The translations under genes and the position numbers were made by a program. A stretch of 64,000 bases of DNA from Kordia periserrulae (lineage in GTDB: Bacteria > Bacteroidota > Bacteroidia > Flavobacteriales > Flavobacteriaceae), in NCBI RefSeq assembly GCF_003054265.1, contig NZ_QBKT01000012.1:62001-126000 (forward strand). Direction: 5' to 3'. Below the pieces are notes generated by a model, which was not told the DNA's origin, did no database searches, and saw only the letters and a list, made by a program, of their open reading frames with translations. This document shows, in pieces, positions 9,116 through 18,690 of the stretch (positions are counted from its first letter, which is position 1; every line of letters begins with the position of its first letter).

Positions 9116-10660
9116 CTACTCATTTTCGTATATAGAAACTGTTCCGCTGTCTTCATACGAAATGATGACTAAGGCTTTTCCTGTTGGACTGTCATCTGCG
9201 CTTACAGCAATGATGCCTTCAGGTGCAAAATCGGTTCCACGTTGTAAAAATTGCAAGAACTGAGGCGCTGTCGGGTTTGTGATGTCGTACACCATTACTT
9301 GACTGTTTCTTTCCAATCCTACAAAAAGAATATATCGCTGATTGGCAATGTTTAGTACTTCTACCATTTCAGGTTCTGGACCTTTGTCGTCACTTCTATC
9401 ATCTACTGCATTGTCTTCCCAATCCCAGTTGAAGCGATTTGGCGTTTCTGCTAAGACTCTGGTAGAAATTTCGTTTCCGCTATCGTACAATAAAGCACCT
9501 TCGGCAGACCAAACACTGAACGAGCGCGCTCCGTAGTTGTATAATTTGTCGTAATCGCCATCGCCGTCGGTATCTCCCAAATCCAACGCAATTTTTAAAC
9601 GCCCGATATTTTCATCATTTTGATAGTTTTCCGTAGCTGGAAAAGCGGTTTCGTCTAAAGTGATATCTTTTATACGATCTTCTCCTACGTAGCCTGGCGT
9701 TCCTTCGTATTCTCTAGAATCTCCTTCATTGGCAGAGATGATATAGGTGGTTCCGTTAATCGCTACCGAAGTAATCGCATCTGGTTGATACATTCCGTAC
9801 ACAGGCCAATTTTTCAATTCGTTGACGTTGTCTCTATCGCTCGCGTCTATTGAATTTTCAGGCAAACTATAATCTTTGAAACCTAGTGGATAGATGGCTT
9901 CTATCGTTTTGGTTTGAATGTTGATTTTAGCGATTCCGTTATTTTCTTGCAACGCAACCCACGCATATTGTGAATCGTCAGAAACAGTGATGTATTCTGG
10001 CTCCACATCTGCTGCTAAGTCCGCATTTGGACCAAATACACGAAATCCTTGACTTTCCAAAGTTGCTTCTTGCGAATTGAACGCTGAAAAATCTAAGGTT
10101 GTTACCATATTGCTGGAGAGGTCAATGATACTCACGGTTCCATCTGGGTCTACCGTGTAATCGTCATTTGGCTCTCCTTCATTAGCAACTAAAATAAAGT
10201 TTCCATCTTTGGTAAATGTTACCATATCTGGTAATGAGCCTACTGTATATTCATTCACTAACGAATGGTCTGACGTATTGTACACAGCAATTTTTCCTGG
10301 CGCTTGTTTGTTGTTTGCTTCAATCGCTATAGCTAATTTTCCATTGTGAATAGCTACACTATTGGGCGCACCAAAACCACTTACGCTGATAGAAGTTTCT
10401 TGCACTGGTGCATTGACATCCGAAATATTGTAGATAGAGATTTCGTCTAATGCCGTATTTACCGTGAATAGTTTGTTCGTTGTTGGGTCAAACGCTGAGA
10501 TTTCCGCTGCACCTTCTCCACCAACAGTGATGGTGTTTTTGAATTGAAAGTTTACAGAAGTATCTACACTTGGAGGTGTTTGATTGTCATCATCGCTATC
10601 GCAACTTAGCAATCCTATAATTGCTGCTGCTATAAAAAGTGATTTTTGAAAGGTTTTCAT
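9116..10660 (-). CDS. Choice-of-anchor I family beta-propeller lipoprotein
   Basis: The 514-residue precursor has a lipoprotein signal (LLSC, Cys20) followed by an Asp-rich linker. The rest is a seven-bladed-propeller-like chain typical of choice-of-anchor I/mesenchyme-specific glycoprotein-like proteins: repeated DPTTNKLF, VAIHNGKLAIAIE, MVTFTKDGNFILVANEGEPN and an EGD segment. Two acidic Asp-rich stretches (GDTDGDGDYDKL and DDRSDDKGPEPE) look like calcium-binding loops. Some relatives contain phytase-like or phosphatase-like propellers, but no catalytic claim can be made here. It probably sits on the outer leaflet or in the periplasm. It is a monocistronic unit ending at the 9040-9077 hairpin. 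Confidence 0.85.
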   Translation of the reverse strand: MKTFQKSLFIAAAIIGLLSCDSDDDNQTPPSVDTSVNFQFKNTITVGGEGAAEISAFDPTTNKLFTVNTALDEISIYNISDVNAPVQETSISVSGFGAPNSVAIHNGKLAIAIEANNKQAPGKIAVYNTSDHSLVNEYTVGSLPDMVTFTKDGNFILVANEGEPNDDYTVDPDGTVSIIDLSSNMVTTLDFSAFNSQEATLESQGFRVFGPNADLAADVEPEYITVSDDSQYAWVALQENNGIAKINIQTKTIEAIYPLGFKDYSLPENSIDASDRDNVNELKNWPVYGMYQPDAITSVAINGTTYIISANEGDSREYEGTPGYVGEDRIKDITLDETAFPATENYQNDENIGRLKIALDLGDTDGDGDYDKLYNYGARSFSVWSAEGALLYDSGNEISTRVLAETPNRFNWDWEDNAVDDRSDDKGPEPEMVEVLNIANQRYILFVGLERNSQVMVYDITNPTAPQFLQFLQRGTDFAPEGIIAVSADDSPTGKALVIISYEDSGTVSIYENE

Positions 10661-10765
10661 TGTGTTGATTTATGTTTATTTGCGCAAAAATCAACCTTGG
10701 GTTTTATTTGAATGTTAGTTAAAAGTGATGGAATTATGGTGCTAGTGGAAAGTTATTGTAAAGGC

Positions 10766-11488
10766 TTATTGTTTTGGTAACATAGCCTTAATAATAATTT
10801 CTTGATTTGTTTCTATTTCATCCATGATAGTGCTCAACTTTACATAGGAAGCTACTGCAGGAAAGTCCTTAAAATTGTATGTAAGCCAATCCATACCATC
10901 TGAATATTCATCACGCAGTTTAGTATTTACACTTCGAAACTCTGGATATATTTTTTGTAAATCGCCAAGTGCGTTTTCGAAAGTATTTAAGTCCGTTAAG
11001 AGTTGTTTTGATAATTCGGAATGTTCTTCGTTTTCTTTGAAAAAGACAGCATTGCTTTCTTGTACTTTTGGAGATTCACCAATATCGTATTTTTCCATTC
11101 CGCCAGGAAATAACGCTTCTTGTATTTTTTTTATTTGCGTGATGATGTTACGAGAAGCTACAACAAATTTTTCTAAATCGGCTTTTCTATCACTTGATGG
11201 TTGTGACTCTAATAATGATATGAGTTGATTGATTTGTTCACCAGCACCATTTCCTTCATTCAGATTGATGACGCTAGTTGTAATAAAATCTTCAAGTTTT
11301 ACATCTTCTGTTTGTGTATCCGTTTTGAGAGAGTCTTCAAGTTTTTCTGTTTCGCTCGCTTCTTTTCCTGTTGCTGTCTCAAACTTTGGAACCGTAGCAT
11401 TGTTTCTCCCATCCACCGCTAAAAACATCACGCCAATCAGTAGTAGACTGACAATGACAAACGCTATGAGAATTGCTTTGGGTGACAT
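10766..11488 (-). CDS. Membrane-anchored protein of unknown function downstream of der
   Basis: This 240-residue protein has one N-terminal transmembrane helix (about 5-26) followed by a low-complexity Lys/Glu/Thr linker and a mainly helical domain (about 70-235). The helical part is predicted to lie outside the cytoplasm. No family is recognised. It begins 2 bp after the der stop codon, so it is very probably co-transcribed and perhaps translationally coupled with der. No regulatory element is visible between them. Function cannot be inferred from the operon alone. Confidence 0.75.
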   Translation of the reverse strand: MSPKAILIAFVIVSLLLIGVMFLAVDGRNNATVPKFETATGKEASETEKLEDSLKTDTQTEDVKLEDFITTSVINLNEGNGAGEQINQLISLLESQPSSDRKADLEKFVVASRNIITQIKKIQEALFPGGMEKYDIGESPKVQESNAVFFKENEEHSELSKQLLTDLNTFENALGDLQKIYPEFRSVNTKLRDEYSDGMDWLTYNFKDFPAVASYVKLSTIMDEIETNQEIIIKAMLPKQ

Positions 11489-11490
11489 GA

Positions 11491-12795
11491 CTATTTTTTT
11501 CTAAAGTAGACCTGAACAGGAACGCCTGTAAAGTCGAACTGCTCTCGGAGCTTGTTTTCTACAAAGCGTCGGTACGGATCTCGAATGTATTGCGGCAAGT
11601 TGGCATAAAACGCAAATTGCGGATAGTTCGTTGGCAATTGTGTACAGTATTTTATTTTGATGTATTTTCCTTTGTACGCTGGCGGCGGCATGTTTTCAAT
11701 GATTGGCAACATGACATCGTTCAATTTACTTGTTGGCACACGATTGGAACGATTTTTATAGACTTGCACCGCAGTTTCAATCGCTTTAAAGATGCGCTGT
11801 TTTGTTAAGGCAGAAATAAAAACAATTGGAACGTCTGTGAAAGGTTCTATTTGTTGGCGAATGTGTTTTTCGAATTCTTTTACGGTAGATGTGTCTTTTT
11901 CCACCAAATCCCACTTATTGACCAAAATGACAACTCCTTTATGGTTTTTTTCCGCTAGCCAGAAAATATTTTGCACTTGCGAGTCAAATCCTCTTGTAGC
12001 ATCTACCACTAATAAACACACATCCGAATGTTCAATGGCACGAATAGAGCGCATTACGGAGTAAAATTCCAAGTCTTCTTTTACTTTGGCTTTTCGACGA
12101 ATTCCGGCAGTATCTACCAAGTTGAATTCAAATCCGAAACGATTGTATTTGGTATCAATCGCATCACGTGTGGTTCCGGCAATGTCGGTTACGATGTAGC
12201 GTTCTTCTCCAATTAAGGCATTAATCAACGATGATTTTCCAGCATTTGGACGTCCTACCACAGCAAAACGCGGTAAGTTTTCTTCTTCTTTTTCTTCTAC
12301 TTCTGGCAGAGCTTCTATAAGGGCATCAAGCATTTCACCTGTTCCGCTTCCGTTGATGCTGGCTATTGGATAATATTCGCCCAAACCTAACGAGTAAAAT
12401 TCGGTAGCATCGTGCAAACGATTGGCAGCATCAACTTTGTTGACGACCAATAAAACTGGCTTGTTGACTCTGCGAAGTAAGTTTGCCACTTCTTCGTCCA
12501 TTCCTGTAATGCCTGATTCGACATCTACCACAAAAAGAATGGCATCAGCTTCATCGATTGCCAATTCTACTTGCTTGTCAATTTCTTGTTCAAAAATATC
12601 ATCGCTTCCAACTACATATCCGCCAGTATCAATCAGCGAAAATTCTTTTCCGTTCCAGTCTGATTTTCCATAATGGCGATCACGAGTCACACCACTTACC
12701 GAATCAACAATGGCTTCTCTGCGTTTTATCATGCGATTAAACAAGGTTGATTTCCCTACATTTGGTCGTCCTACGATGGCTACTATATTACTCAT
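11491..12795 (-). CDS. der: Ribosome-biogenesis GTPase Der (EngA)
   Basis: With the start at ATG 12795 the protein has 434 residues, the usual Der length; an in-frame upstream start would add ten unrelated residues. Two tandem GTPase domains are evident: G1 GRPNVGKST near residue 10 and GRPNAGKSS near 180, each with a DTGGY/DTAGI-type G3 and an NKVD/NKWD G4. A C-terminal KH-like domain follows and ends near VQVYFRKK. Der binds the 50S subunit during assembly and is essential in most bacteria. The downstream membrane protein follows after 2 bp. Confidence 0.97.
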   Translation of the reverse strand: MSNIVAIVGRPNVGKSTLFNRMIKRREAIVDSVSGVTRDRHYGKSDWNGKEFSLIDTGGYVVGSDDIFEQEIDKQVELAIDEADAILFVVDVESGITGMDEEVANLLRRVNKPVLLVVNKVDAANRLHDATEFYSLGLGEYYPIASINGSGTGEMLDALIEALPEVEEKEEENLPRFAVVGRPNAGKSSLINALIGEERYIVTDIAGTTRDAIDTKYNRFGFEFNLVDTAGIRRKAKVKEDLEFYSVMRSIRAIEHSDVCLLVVDATRGFDSQVQNIFWLAEKNHKGVVILVNKWDLVEKDTSTVKEFEKHIRQQIEPFTDVPIVFISALTKQRIFKAIETAVQVYKNRSNRVPTSKLNDVMLPIIENMPPPAYKGKYIKIKYCTQLPTNYPQFAFYANLPQYIRDPYRRFVENKLREQFDFTGVPVQVYFRKK

Positions 12796-12894
12796 TTCGT
12801 TCTTTTTGTGCCTGCAAAGGTACATTTTCTAACGACGCGTTAAAAGTAAATTGCAGTAAGTTTTAGGAGTTTGTGAGTTTTGGATATATCTCAG

Positions 12895-13575
12895 TTACTT
12901 TTGCTTAGATTTTTGATGGAAAAAATCTTCCTCATAAAGTTTCATAAATAATCTTGGATCAAATTTCACCTCGTATTTGGGATTAATCTGATTTCGTTCA
13001 AATCTAAATTGTACCAATTCATTTAAAAATTCCGAAAGTCCACCAAAACCTCTTTCAGTATCAAATCCTTTAAAAGAAACTTTGATAATTTTGTTTTTGA
13101 AATAGAAAATATAATAGTCGCCAACCTTGTTACTTGAAGGTTTTTTGTAAAACACATAATCGCCATTGGCGTAAAATAAATGTATTTCATCACTAGAACT
13201 TTTATATCTTTCTAGATATTTTTCATCTTTTTCTTCCCAATAATTATAAATTGAATCTACAAACTTCTTTTTCAGACTTCCTTTAGTATCAACACCGATT
13301 TCTATGAGATAATTAGCTTTTATTTTATCATAAGTTCCTCTTCCTACCATTCTACAAGATGTTTGCACTGTAACGTTACTATTTATGGTAAATCTTTGAA
13401 CAGAAATTGGTTTTTGATCTAGAAATGTAGTTATCGAATCAGAAAGTTTTTGAATTGTGTTATATTTTAAAACAAGACCATCTAAAATTGTCAAGTTCTC
13501 TTTTGAAAGCTCCGTTTTTTGTTGTGAATATACGTAGGCATTAGCAAATAGTAAACAGATGAAAATCATTCTCAT
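12895..13575 (-). CDS. Secreted protein of unknown function
   Basis: The 226-residue protein has a signal peptide (about 1-18, ending VYSQ). The mature chain is Lys- and Tyr-rich with a mixed alpha/beta pattern and a single Cys (TSCRMVG). No domain is recognised and no catalytic motif is evident. It stands alone between der and a plus-strand gene, with 99 bp separating it from der. The final residues are strongly basic (HQKSKQK). It is a real gene judging by length, signal peptide and codon use. Confidence 0.7.
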   Translation of the reverse strand: MRMIFICLLFANAYVYSQQKTELSKENLTILDGLVLKYNTIQKLSDSITTFLDQKPISVQRFTINSNVTVQTSCRMVGRGTYDKIKANYLIEIGVDTKGSLKKKFVDSIYNYWEEKDEKYLERYKSSSDEIHLFYANGDYVFYKKPSSNKVGDYYIFYFKNKIIKVSFKGFDTERGFGGLSEFLNELVQFRFERNQINPKYEVKFDPRLFMKLYEEDFFHQKSKQK

Positions 13576-13731
13576 GATATAGATTTAGCTTTTATAAAAG
13601 TAATAGATTGTAAGATTCCAGATTGATAATGTTTTCATAAATCATTCTGAATTGATTGTTAAAGCAATATGATATATATCAGCATTCTTTCGGATGGAAT
13701 CTGCTATTTTGGATTTTTAAAATAGGCAACT

Positions 13732-14223
13732 ATGAGTTTAGGAGAAGAAATTGTATTGCGACCGCGTTTTAAAATGGAGCTTCCCGAATCTTCGGAAGCA
13801 ATTTTAGCACGGTTGGAAGCGACAAAGAAAAGTCAAAAAAAATTTGTGGTTTCTCGCATTGATCAGCATGTGTTTATTAAAATTCCGAAAGCGCAACAAC
13901 ATTTTTGGTCGCCGCAGCTGCATGTAGAAGTCGACGAAATTGACGAAAAGTCGTGTGTACTTCACGGATTGTTTGGACCGAGTCCGACCGTGTGGACTTT
14001 TTTTATGTTTCTCCACTTTTTAGTCGCGTGTTTGTTTATCGGATTTGGCGTTTGGGCGCATTCCAATGCTGCTTTACAAAATTCGTACGCGCTTCAAATT
14101 GCCTTGATGTTTTTCATGGTGGTTATTTGGTTTGTGTTGTATTTCGGCGGGCGCTGGGGAAAAGCAACTGGGAAGCAGGAAATGTTGGCGTTGTATGGGT
14201 TTTTGAAGGAGATTATCTACTAA
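13732..14223 (+). CDS. Small membrane protein of unknown function
   Basis: This 163-residue protein begins with about 85 soluble residues that read like a small beta-rich domain (VVSRIDQHVFIKIP, LHVEVDEID). Two transmembrane helices follow (about 86-106 and 117-141), and there is a short C-terminal helix. I do not recognise the family. It resembles Bacteroidota proteins in which a cytosolic beta domain is anchored by a helical hairpin, but no function follows from that. It is a single gene on the plus strand between convergent minus-strand neighbours. Confidence 0.7.
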   Translation: MSLGEEIVLRPRFKMELPESSEAILARLEATKKSQKKFVVSRIDQHVFIKIPKAQQHFWSPQLHVEVDEIDEKSCVLHGLFGPSPTVWTFFMFLHFLVACLFIGFGVWAHSNAALQNSYALQIALMFFMVVIWFVLYFGGRWGKATGKQEMLALYGFLKEIIY

Positions 14224-14254
14224 TTGAATTCTAAAAAAATACAAAATACTTTTC

Positions 14255-14731
14255 TCAAATAAAATTACAATCTTTTAAGTATTTAAACGCAAGCATAATG
14301 GTGAAAATAGAAAATACAATTCCTAAAATTAAAGCCAAGAAAAAATTGTTGCTAGCCAATTTTTTTCGTTCTTCTTCATCAAAATAGGATTTCTCTCCTT
14401 TTTGTATTTGTAATAATTCTTTATCTGAGTTGATGTAATAAGTTATTGAATCTCCATATTTGATTTCCTTTTTAAAACTTTTTAAATCAAAAGAAGCTTG
14501 TACAAAAGAAGGAATATTGTAGTTAACCTCATCAATTTTTACAGATAAATAATTCCTTGAATGAGTTCCTTTTTTAACCGTGTGCTTGTATGATTCAAAT
14601 ACACCATGTTTCTTTATCATAACAGCATCAGTGTCGTTTGAAAAATAACTGTAAAACGCTATAATTGATACAAAAACGCCAACAATAACATAGAATAAAG
14701 ATACTTTTTCCGAATCCTTCTTTGATTTCAT
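14255..14731 (-). CDS. Membrane protein of unknown function (DUF3592-like layout)
   Basis: The 158-residue protein has two transmembrane helices (about 12-30 and 130-150) flanking a periplasmic beta-rich segment of about 95 residues. That segment contains a YGDSITYYINSDKEL stretch reminiscent of DUF3592/membrane-anchored OB-like proteins. The N-terminus is highly charged (MKSKKDSEK). The family assignment is tentative. It lies upstream of era in the same direction but is separated by 58 bp containing repeated AACAACTAGCAACC-like sequence and ends before a convergent gene. Confidence 0.65.
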   Translation of the reverse strand: MKSKKDSEKVSLFYVIVGVFVSIIAFYSYFSNDTDAVMIKKHGVFESYKHTVKKGTHSRNYLSVKIDEVNYNIPSFVQASFDLKSFKKEIKYGDSITYYINSDKELLQIQKGEKSYFDEEERKKLASNNFFLALILGIVFSIFTIMLAFKYLKDCNFI

Positions 14732-14758
14732 GAACTAATTTTGAAAAACATCCTAACA

Positions 14759-14776
14759 ACAAACAACTAGCAACCA
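14759..14776. repeat. 18-bp intergenic repeat, copy 2
   Basis: This copy is identical to 1107-1124 and is embedded in a longer CAAC/CAGCAACC-rich stretch (about 14755-14783). As with the first copy, it sits directly after the stop codon of a minus-strand gene (here era). Confidence 0.6.
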
Positions 14777-14789
14777 GCAACCAAAAAAA

Positions 14790-15671
14790 CTACCCATTAT
14801 ACCCAAAACGCTTTAACTGTTTTGCATTGCTACGCCAATTTTTGTTGACTTTTACATAGAGTTCGATATGAATTTGCTTTCCGAAGAAGGTTTCTAAGTC
14901 TTTTCGTGCTTGCATGCCTACGGTTTTGATAGCACTTCCTTTGTGTCCAATGATGATGCCTTTTTGCGTTTCACGTTCAACCATGATGACAGAGCGGATT
15001 CGGATAATGTCTTCTTCTTCAAAAAACTCTTCCGTTTCTACTTCAACTGCATACGGAATTTCTTTTTTGTAGTTGACCAAGATTTTCTCGCGAATGGTTT
15101 CGTTGACGAAAAAACGTTCCGGTTTGTCCGTTAATTGATCTTTTGGATAAAATGCTGGAGATTCTGGCAATAATTCAATAATTCTTGAAAATACTTGTGG
15201 TACGTTGAAGTTTTCCAATGCGGAAATCGGATAGATTTCTGCGGTTGGCACTTTTTCACGCCATATTTCCATTTGCTCTTCTAATTGTTCTTGAGAAGAT
15301 TTGTCAATTTTATTCAACAATAATAATACAGGAATTTTACTGTTGACGATTTTCTTGAAGAAGGCTTCGTCTTTTAGACTTTTCTCACCAATTTCAACCA
15401 TGTAGATTAATACATCAGCATCTTCAAAGGCAGACTTTACAAAGTCCATCATAGACGATTGTAGTTCGTACGCAGGCTTTATAATTCCTGGTGTATCGGA
15501 AAGAATGACTTGAAAATCATCACCATTCACGATTCCCAAAATTCGGTGACGTGTGGTTTGTGCTTTTGAGGTGATGATGGATAATTTTTCACCTACAAAC
15601 GCATTCATCAAGGTTGATTTTCCAACATTTGGGTTTCCGATGATATTTACAAATCCTGCTTTGTGTGTCAT
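14790..15671 (-). CDS. era: GTPase Era
   Basis: The start at ATG 15671 gives 293 residues, the normal Era size; an in-frame start at 15728 would add 19 unrelated residues. It has G1 GNPNVGKST near residue 13, G3 DTPGI, G4 NKID, then a C-terminal KH domain with the GIIIGHKGSAIK signature. Era binds the 3' end of 16S rRNA during 30S maturation and acts in the cytoplasm. It ends at a short repeat-containing spacer. No unusual residues were noticed. Confidence 0.97.
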   Translation of the reverse strand: MTHKAGFVNIIGNPNVGKSTLMNAFVGEKLSIITSKAQTTRHRILGIVNGDDFQVILSDTPGIIKPAYELQSSMMDFVKSAFEDADVLIYMVEIGEKSLKDEAFFKKIVNSKIPVLLLLNKIDKSSQEQLEEQMEIWREKVPTAEIYPISALENFNVPQVFSRIIELLPESPAFYPKDQLTDKPERFFVNETIREKILVNYKKEIPYAVEVETEEFFEEEDIIRIRSVIMVERETQKGIIIGHKGSAIKTVGMQARKDLETFFGKQIHIELYVKVNKNWRSNAKQLKRFGYNG

Positions 15672-15850
15672 AAATACGTGTTGTTTTTCACAATAAAATT
15701 GAACGACAAAAGTACGTATATTTATCAAGAAACCGACACTTTACGGTGTTTTTCATAAATCTGATTTTCAAACTATTATCCATTACATCACAGCCATTTA
15801 CGCAACTTATTTTACACTTTTTGAAAAAAAATAGTTAAACTTGTAATTTT

Positions 15851-15867
15851 TAATAGTAATACTATTA
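15851..15867. promoter_or_regulatory. Palindromic operator candidate upstream of TetR gene
   Basis: TAATAGT-AAT-ACTATTA is a perfect 7-bp inverted repeat with a 3-bp centre. It ends 16 bp before the ATG at 15884, overlapping where the -7 region or transcription start of the TetR gene should be. Autorepression by the TetR protein is the natural reading, but this is inference. Confidence 0.55.
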
Positions 15868-15883
15868 TATTTGTGTGATTCGT

Positions 15884-16552
15884 ATGGATAATTTACAAGT
15901 ACATATCGTCATTAGTGAAGAATTATACACTAAAAACCCTGAATCTTCGGAATTGGGAAAAAAGATTGTTTCGCGCAGTATTGAAATGATTGACGAACTA
16001 GGTTTTGAAGCGTTTACCTTTAAAAAATTAGGACAATCTATTGGCTCTAACGAGAGTTCTATTTACCGATATTTTGAGAGCAAACACATGTTATTGGTGT
16101 ATTTAATTTGTTGGTATTGGAGCTGGATTGAGTACAAATTGGTCTTCGCCACAAACAATATTCCATCAAAGAAAGACAAATTAAAAGCCGCCATCGAAAT
16201 TTTAACACGCAAAGTTGACGTTGACAATTCATTTTCTTATATTGACGAAATTATTCTGAATAGAATTATCATTGCTGAGTCGTCAAAAGCCTATCATACT
16301 AAGGATATTGACACTGAAAATGAAAAAGGATATTATCAAGTGTACAAGCGTGTCGTGCAACGTGTGAGTAACATGGTTGCTGATATCAATCCGTCGTTTG
16401 AATATCCTAATATGCTCATTTCTACTGTGATAGAAGGCGCACATCAGCAACGTTATTTTTCAAAACACCTACCGTCATTAACCGATGTAAAAAAAGGAAA
16501 AGACGCGATTATAAAATTCTATACAGATTTGGTTTTTAAAGTAATTAACTAA
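15884..16552 (+). CDS. TetR/AcrR family transcriptional regulator
   Basis: With the start at ATG 15884 the protein has 222 residues; a GTG at 15875 in the same frame would add three. A TetR helix-turn-helix lies at about residues 22-70 (IDELGFEAFTFKKLGQSIGSNESSIYRYFESK). The ligand-binding half is helical and unlike any effector-specific class I know. A perfect palindrome at 15851-15867 overlaps the likely promoter and suggests autoregulation. A small gene starts 1 bp after the stop, so the two form an operon; the SulP/carbonic anhydrase genes follow after a further gap. Confidence 0.9.
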   Translation: MDNLQVHIVISEELYTKNPESSELGKKIVSRSIEMIDELGFEAFTFKKLGQSIGSNESSIYRYFESKHMLLVYLICWYWSWIEYKLVFATNNIPSKKDKLKAAIEILTRKVDVDNSFSYIDEIILNRIIIAESSKAYHTKDIDTENEKGYYQVYKRVVQRVSNMVADINPSFEYPNMLISTVIEGAHQQRYFSKHLPSLTDVKKGKDAIIKFYTDLVFKVIN

Positions 16553-16553
16553 T

Positions 16554-16907
16554 ATGCAACAGGCGCACAAATATAGATTTTCACTGATAAGGCAATTTGC
16601 TTTTATGTTGGTGCTTTGTGCATTTTTTTTGCAACCAATTGTCAAAACTTACAGCTTTTTAACGGATGCTTCTTATGAACTTGTTGATTATGATGTTGAA
16701 GACGATTCTGAAAAAGAAACCAAAGATACTTCTGAAAAAGACGAAAAAGTAACGCACAATTCTGTGCATTTTATGCTCGCAAATACCAATTTATCTGTGT
16801 TGGATACGCACTTTTACATGCAGCGAATAGGTTTGTCATATAATATTGAAATATTGATTCCGCCTCCAGAAATAGGATCGTCTATTTCTATATACACCTT
16901 AATATAA
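16554..16907 (+). CDS. Small exported or membrane protein, unknown function
   Basis: This 117-residue product begins 1 bp after the TetR stop, so it is translationally linked to the regulator. A hydrophobic segment (about 13-33) could be a signal anchor. It is followed by a strongly acidic/Lys stretch (DVEDDSEKETKDTSEKDEK) and a mixed tail ending ISIYTLI. There is no homology I recognise. The link to TetR makes it a candidate regulated partner or accessory subunit. The next gene, a SulP transporter, starts 134 bp downstream, so a shared transcript is possible but not shown. Confidence 0.6.
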   Translation: MQQAHKYRFSLIRQFAFMLVLCAFFLQPIVKTYSFLTDASYELVDYDVEDDSEKETKDTSEKDEKVTHNSVHFMLANTNLSVLDTHFYMQRIGLSYNIEILIPPPEIGSSISIYTLI

Positions 16908-17040
16908 AAGAGCTTTTTCACTATATTCTCACACTATTTAGTGAATCGTTTCAATTCTCACAAAAAAAATTAAAGCTAACAACGAATGGAAAACATGCGT
17001 TTTGTACGTCTTATTTTCAATTCACAAAACATTTACTATC

Positions 17041-18633
17041 ATGCATAGTTCTAATAATCCATTTAAACATCTAAAGGCGGATTTTCCCGCAAGTATTATT
17101 GTATTCTTCGTTGCTCTCCCACTCTGTTTGGGTATTGCCGTTGCTAGTGGAGCAGAGCCTTTTGCGGGTTTAATTGCCGGAATTGTTGGAGGAATTGTTG
17201 TCGGAATCATGAGTGGTTCTCAAATTGGTGTAAGTGGTCCTGCTGCTGGTTTAACAGCGATTGTAATTGCAGCGATTGCTTCACTCGGATTCAAAGATTT
17301 TTTGGTTGCAGTTGTATTGGCAGGTGTCATTCAAATTGTTTTTGGCGTTTTAAAATTTGGAATTATTGGCTATTTTTTCCCTTCATCCGTCATTAAAGGA
17401 ATGCTTACAGGAATTGGTATTATTATCATTTTGAAAGAAATTCCGCATTTTTTCGGATATGACAAAGACCCGCAAGGAGATTTCGCTTTTTTCCAAGTGG
17501 ATGGAGAAAATACTTTTTCTGAAATTTTAAATACTATCAATCATATCAGTTTGGGCGCTACACTTATTGCTATAATCGGATTGGCAATTTTAATCTTATG
17601 GAATACGGTTTTATCTAAAAAAGGAAAGATTTTTCAGTTGATTCAAGGACCTTTGGTAGTGGTGGCTTTGGGAATTGTATATTTCGTATTAACGCAAGGA
17701 GATGCGACACTTGGTATTTCTGCTGAACACATGGTAAAAGTGCCAGTACCTGACGATTTTAATTCATTTTTAGGGCAATTCACCTTTCCAAACTTTGCTG
17801 CCATTAACAATCCTGAAGTACTCCTTGCAGCCTTTACAATGGCATTGGTAGCAAGTTTAGAAACTTTATTATGTGTAGAGGCGACAGATAAATTAGATCC
17901 TCTCAAACGTGTTACACCAACGAATAGAGAATTGCTCGCACAAGGAACTGGAAACGTGGTTTCTGGATTGATTGGCGGATTGCCAATTACACAAGTAATC
18001 GTGAGAAGTTCTGCCAATATTCAATCGGGCGGGCGCACCAAAATGTCTGCTATCATTCACGGTTTCTTATTGCTAATTTCTGTGATTTTAATTCCGAATT
18101 TATTGAATATGATTCCGCTTTCAGTATTAGCTGCAATATTGTTAATTGTAGGATATAAATTGGCAAAGCCGAAATTATTCAAGCAAATGTATCTAGCTGG
18201 TTGGAAACAGTTTGTTCCTTTTATTGTAACTGTTTTAGGAATTGTCTTTATTGATTTACTTTGGGGAATTGGACTCGGGCTTGCGGTTGGAATCGTAGTG
18301 ATTTTATACAAAAGCTTCCAAAACTCACACTTTTTACATATTGAAGATAATAGCGAAGGAAAAGGCAAAATCAAAATGACATTTGCAGAAGAAGTAACGT
18401 TTTTTAACAAAGGTGCTATTTTGAAGGAATTAGACAGCATTCCAGAAAATTCCTTCTTAGAACTCGATGTGCGCAAAACACAATTTTTAGACAACGATAT
18501 TATTGAAATTTTAGAAGATTTTTCAGAAAAAGCACGCAATAGGAATATTGATATCAAATTGATTTCTGAACGCGGCATAGTGGAAAATCCACCGAGTTTT
18601 ATCAAGTTTTTTAAGTTAGAAAAAACTGCGTAA
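17041..18633 (+). CDS. SulP family inorganic anion transporter (bicarbonate or sulfate)
   Basis: The start at ATG 17041 (MHSSNN) gives 530 residues; an in-frame start at 17002 adds 13 that do not look coding. There are 10-12 hydrophobic helices with SulP features (ALPLCLGIAVASG near residue 20; SGPAAGLTAIV; NRELLAQGTGNVVSGLIGG near 300), then a shortened C-terminal STAS-like domain (about 440-530). SulP proteins carry sulfate, bicarbonate or other anions across the inner membrane. The next gene encodes a beta-carbonic anhydrase only 57 bp downstream, a pairing that favours bicarbonate uptake. Substrate is inferred from context, not from residues. Confidence 0.92.
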   Translation: MHSSNNPFKHLKADFPASIIVFFVALPLCLGIAVASGAEPFAGLIAGIVGGIVVGIMSGSQIGVSGPAAGLTAIVIAAIASLGFKDFLVAVVLAGVIQIVFGVLKFGIIGYFFPSSVIKGMLTGIGIIIILKEIPHFFGYDKDPQGDFAFFQVDGENTFSEILNTINHISLGATLIAIIGLAILILWNTVLSKKGKIFQLIQGPLVVVALGIVYFVLTQGDATLGISAEHMVKVPVPDDFNSFLGQFTFPNFAAINNPEVLLAAFTMALVASLETLLCVEATDKLDPLKRVTPTNRELLAQGTGNVVSGLIGGLPITQVIVRSSANIQSGGRTKMSAIIHGFLLLISVILIPNLLNMIPLSVLAAILLIVGYKLAKPKLFKQMYLAGWKQFVPFIVTVLGIVFIDLLWGIGLGLAVGIVVILYKSFQNSHFLHIEDNSEGKGKIKMTFAEEVTFFNKGAILKELDSIPENSFLELDVRKTQFLDNDIIEILEDFSEKARNRNIDIKLISERGIVENPPSFIKFFKLEKTA

Positions 18634-18690
18634 ATTTCCATACTGATTTTTTACACACACCAAAACTTCTATAACACTAAAAAATACTAT

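Noticed and set aside
12422-12673. Plus-strand frames inside der
   Set aside because: The der reading has full GTPase motifs; the antisense frames are by-products of its codon composition.
16908-17040. Additional Crp/Fnr site before the SulP gene
   Set aside because: No TGTAAC-N4-GTTACA match was found upstream of SulP or the carbonic anhydrase, so they are not included in the sulfur regulon.
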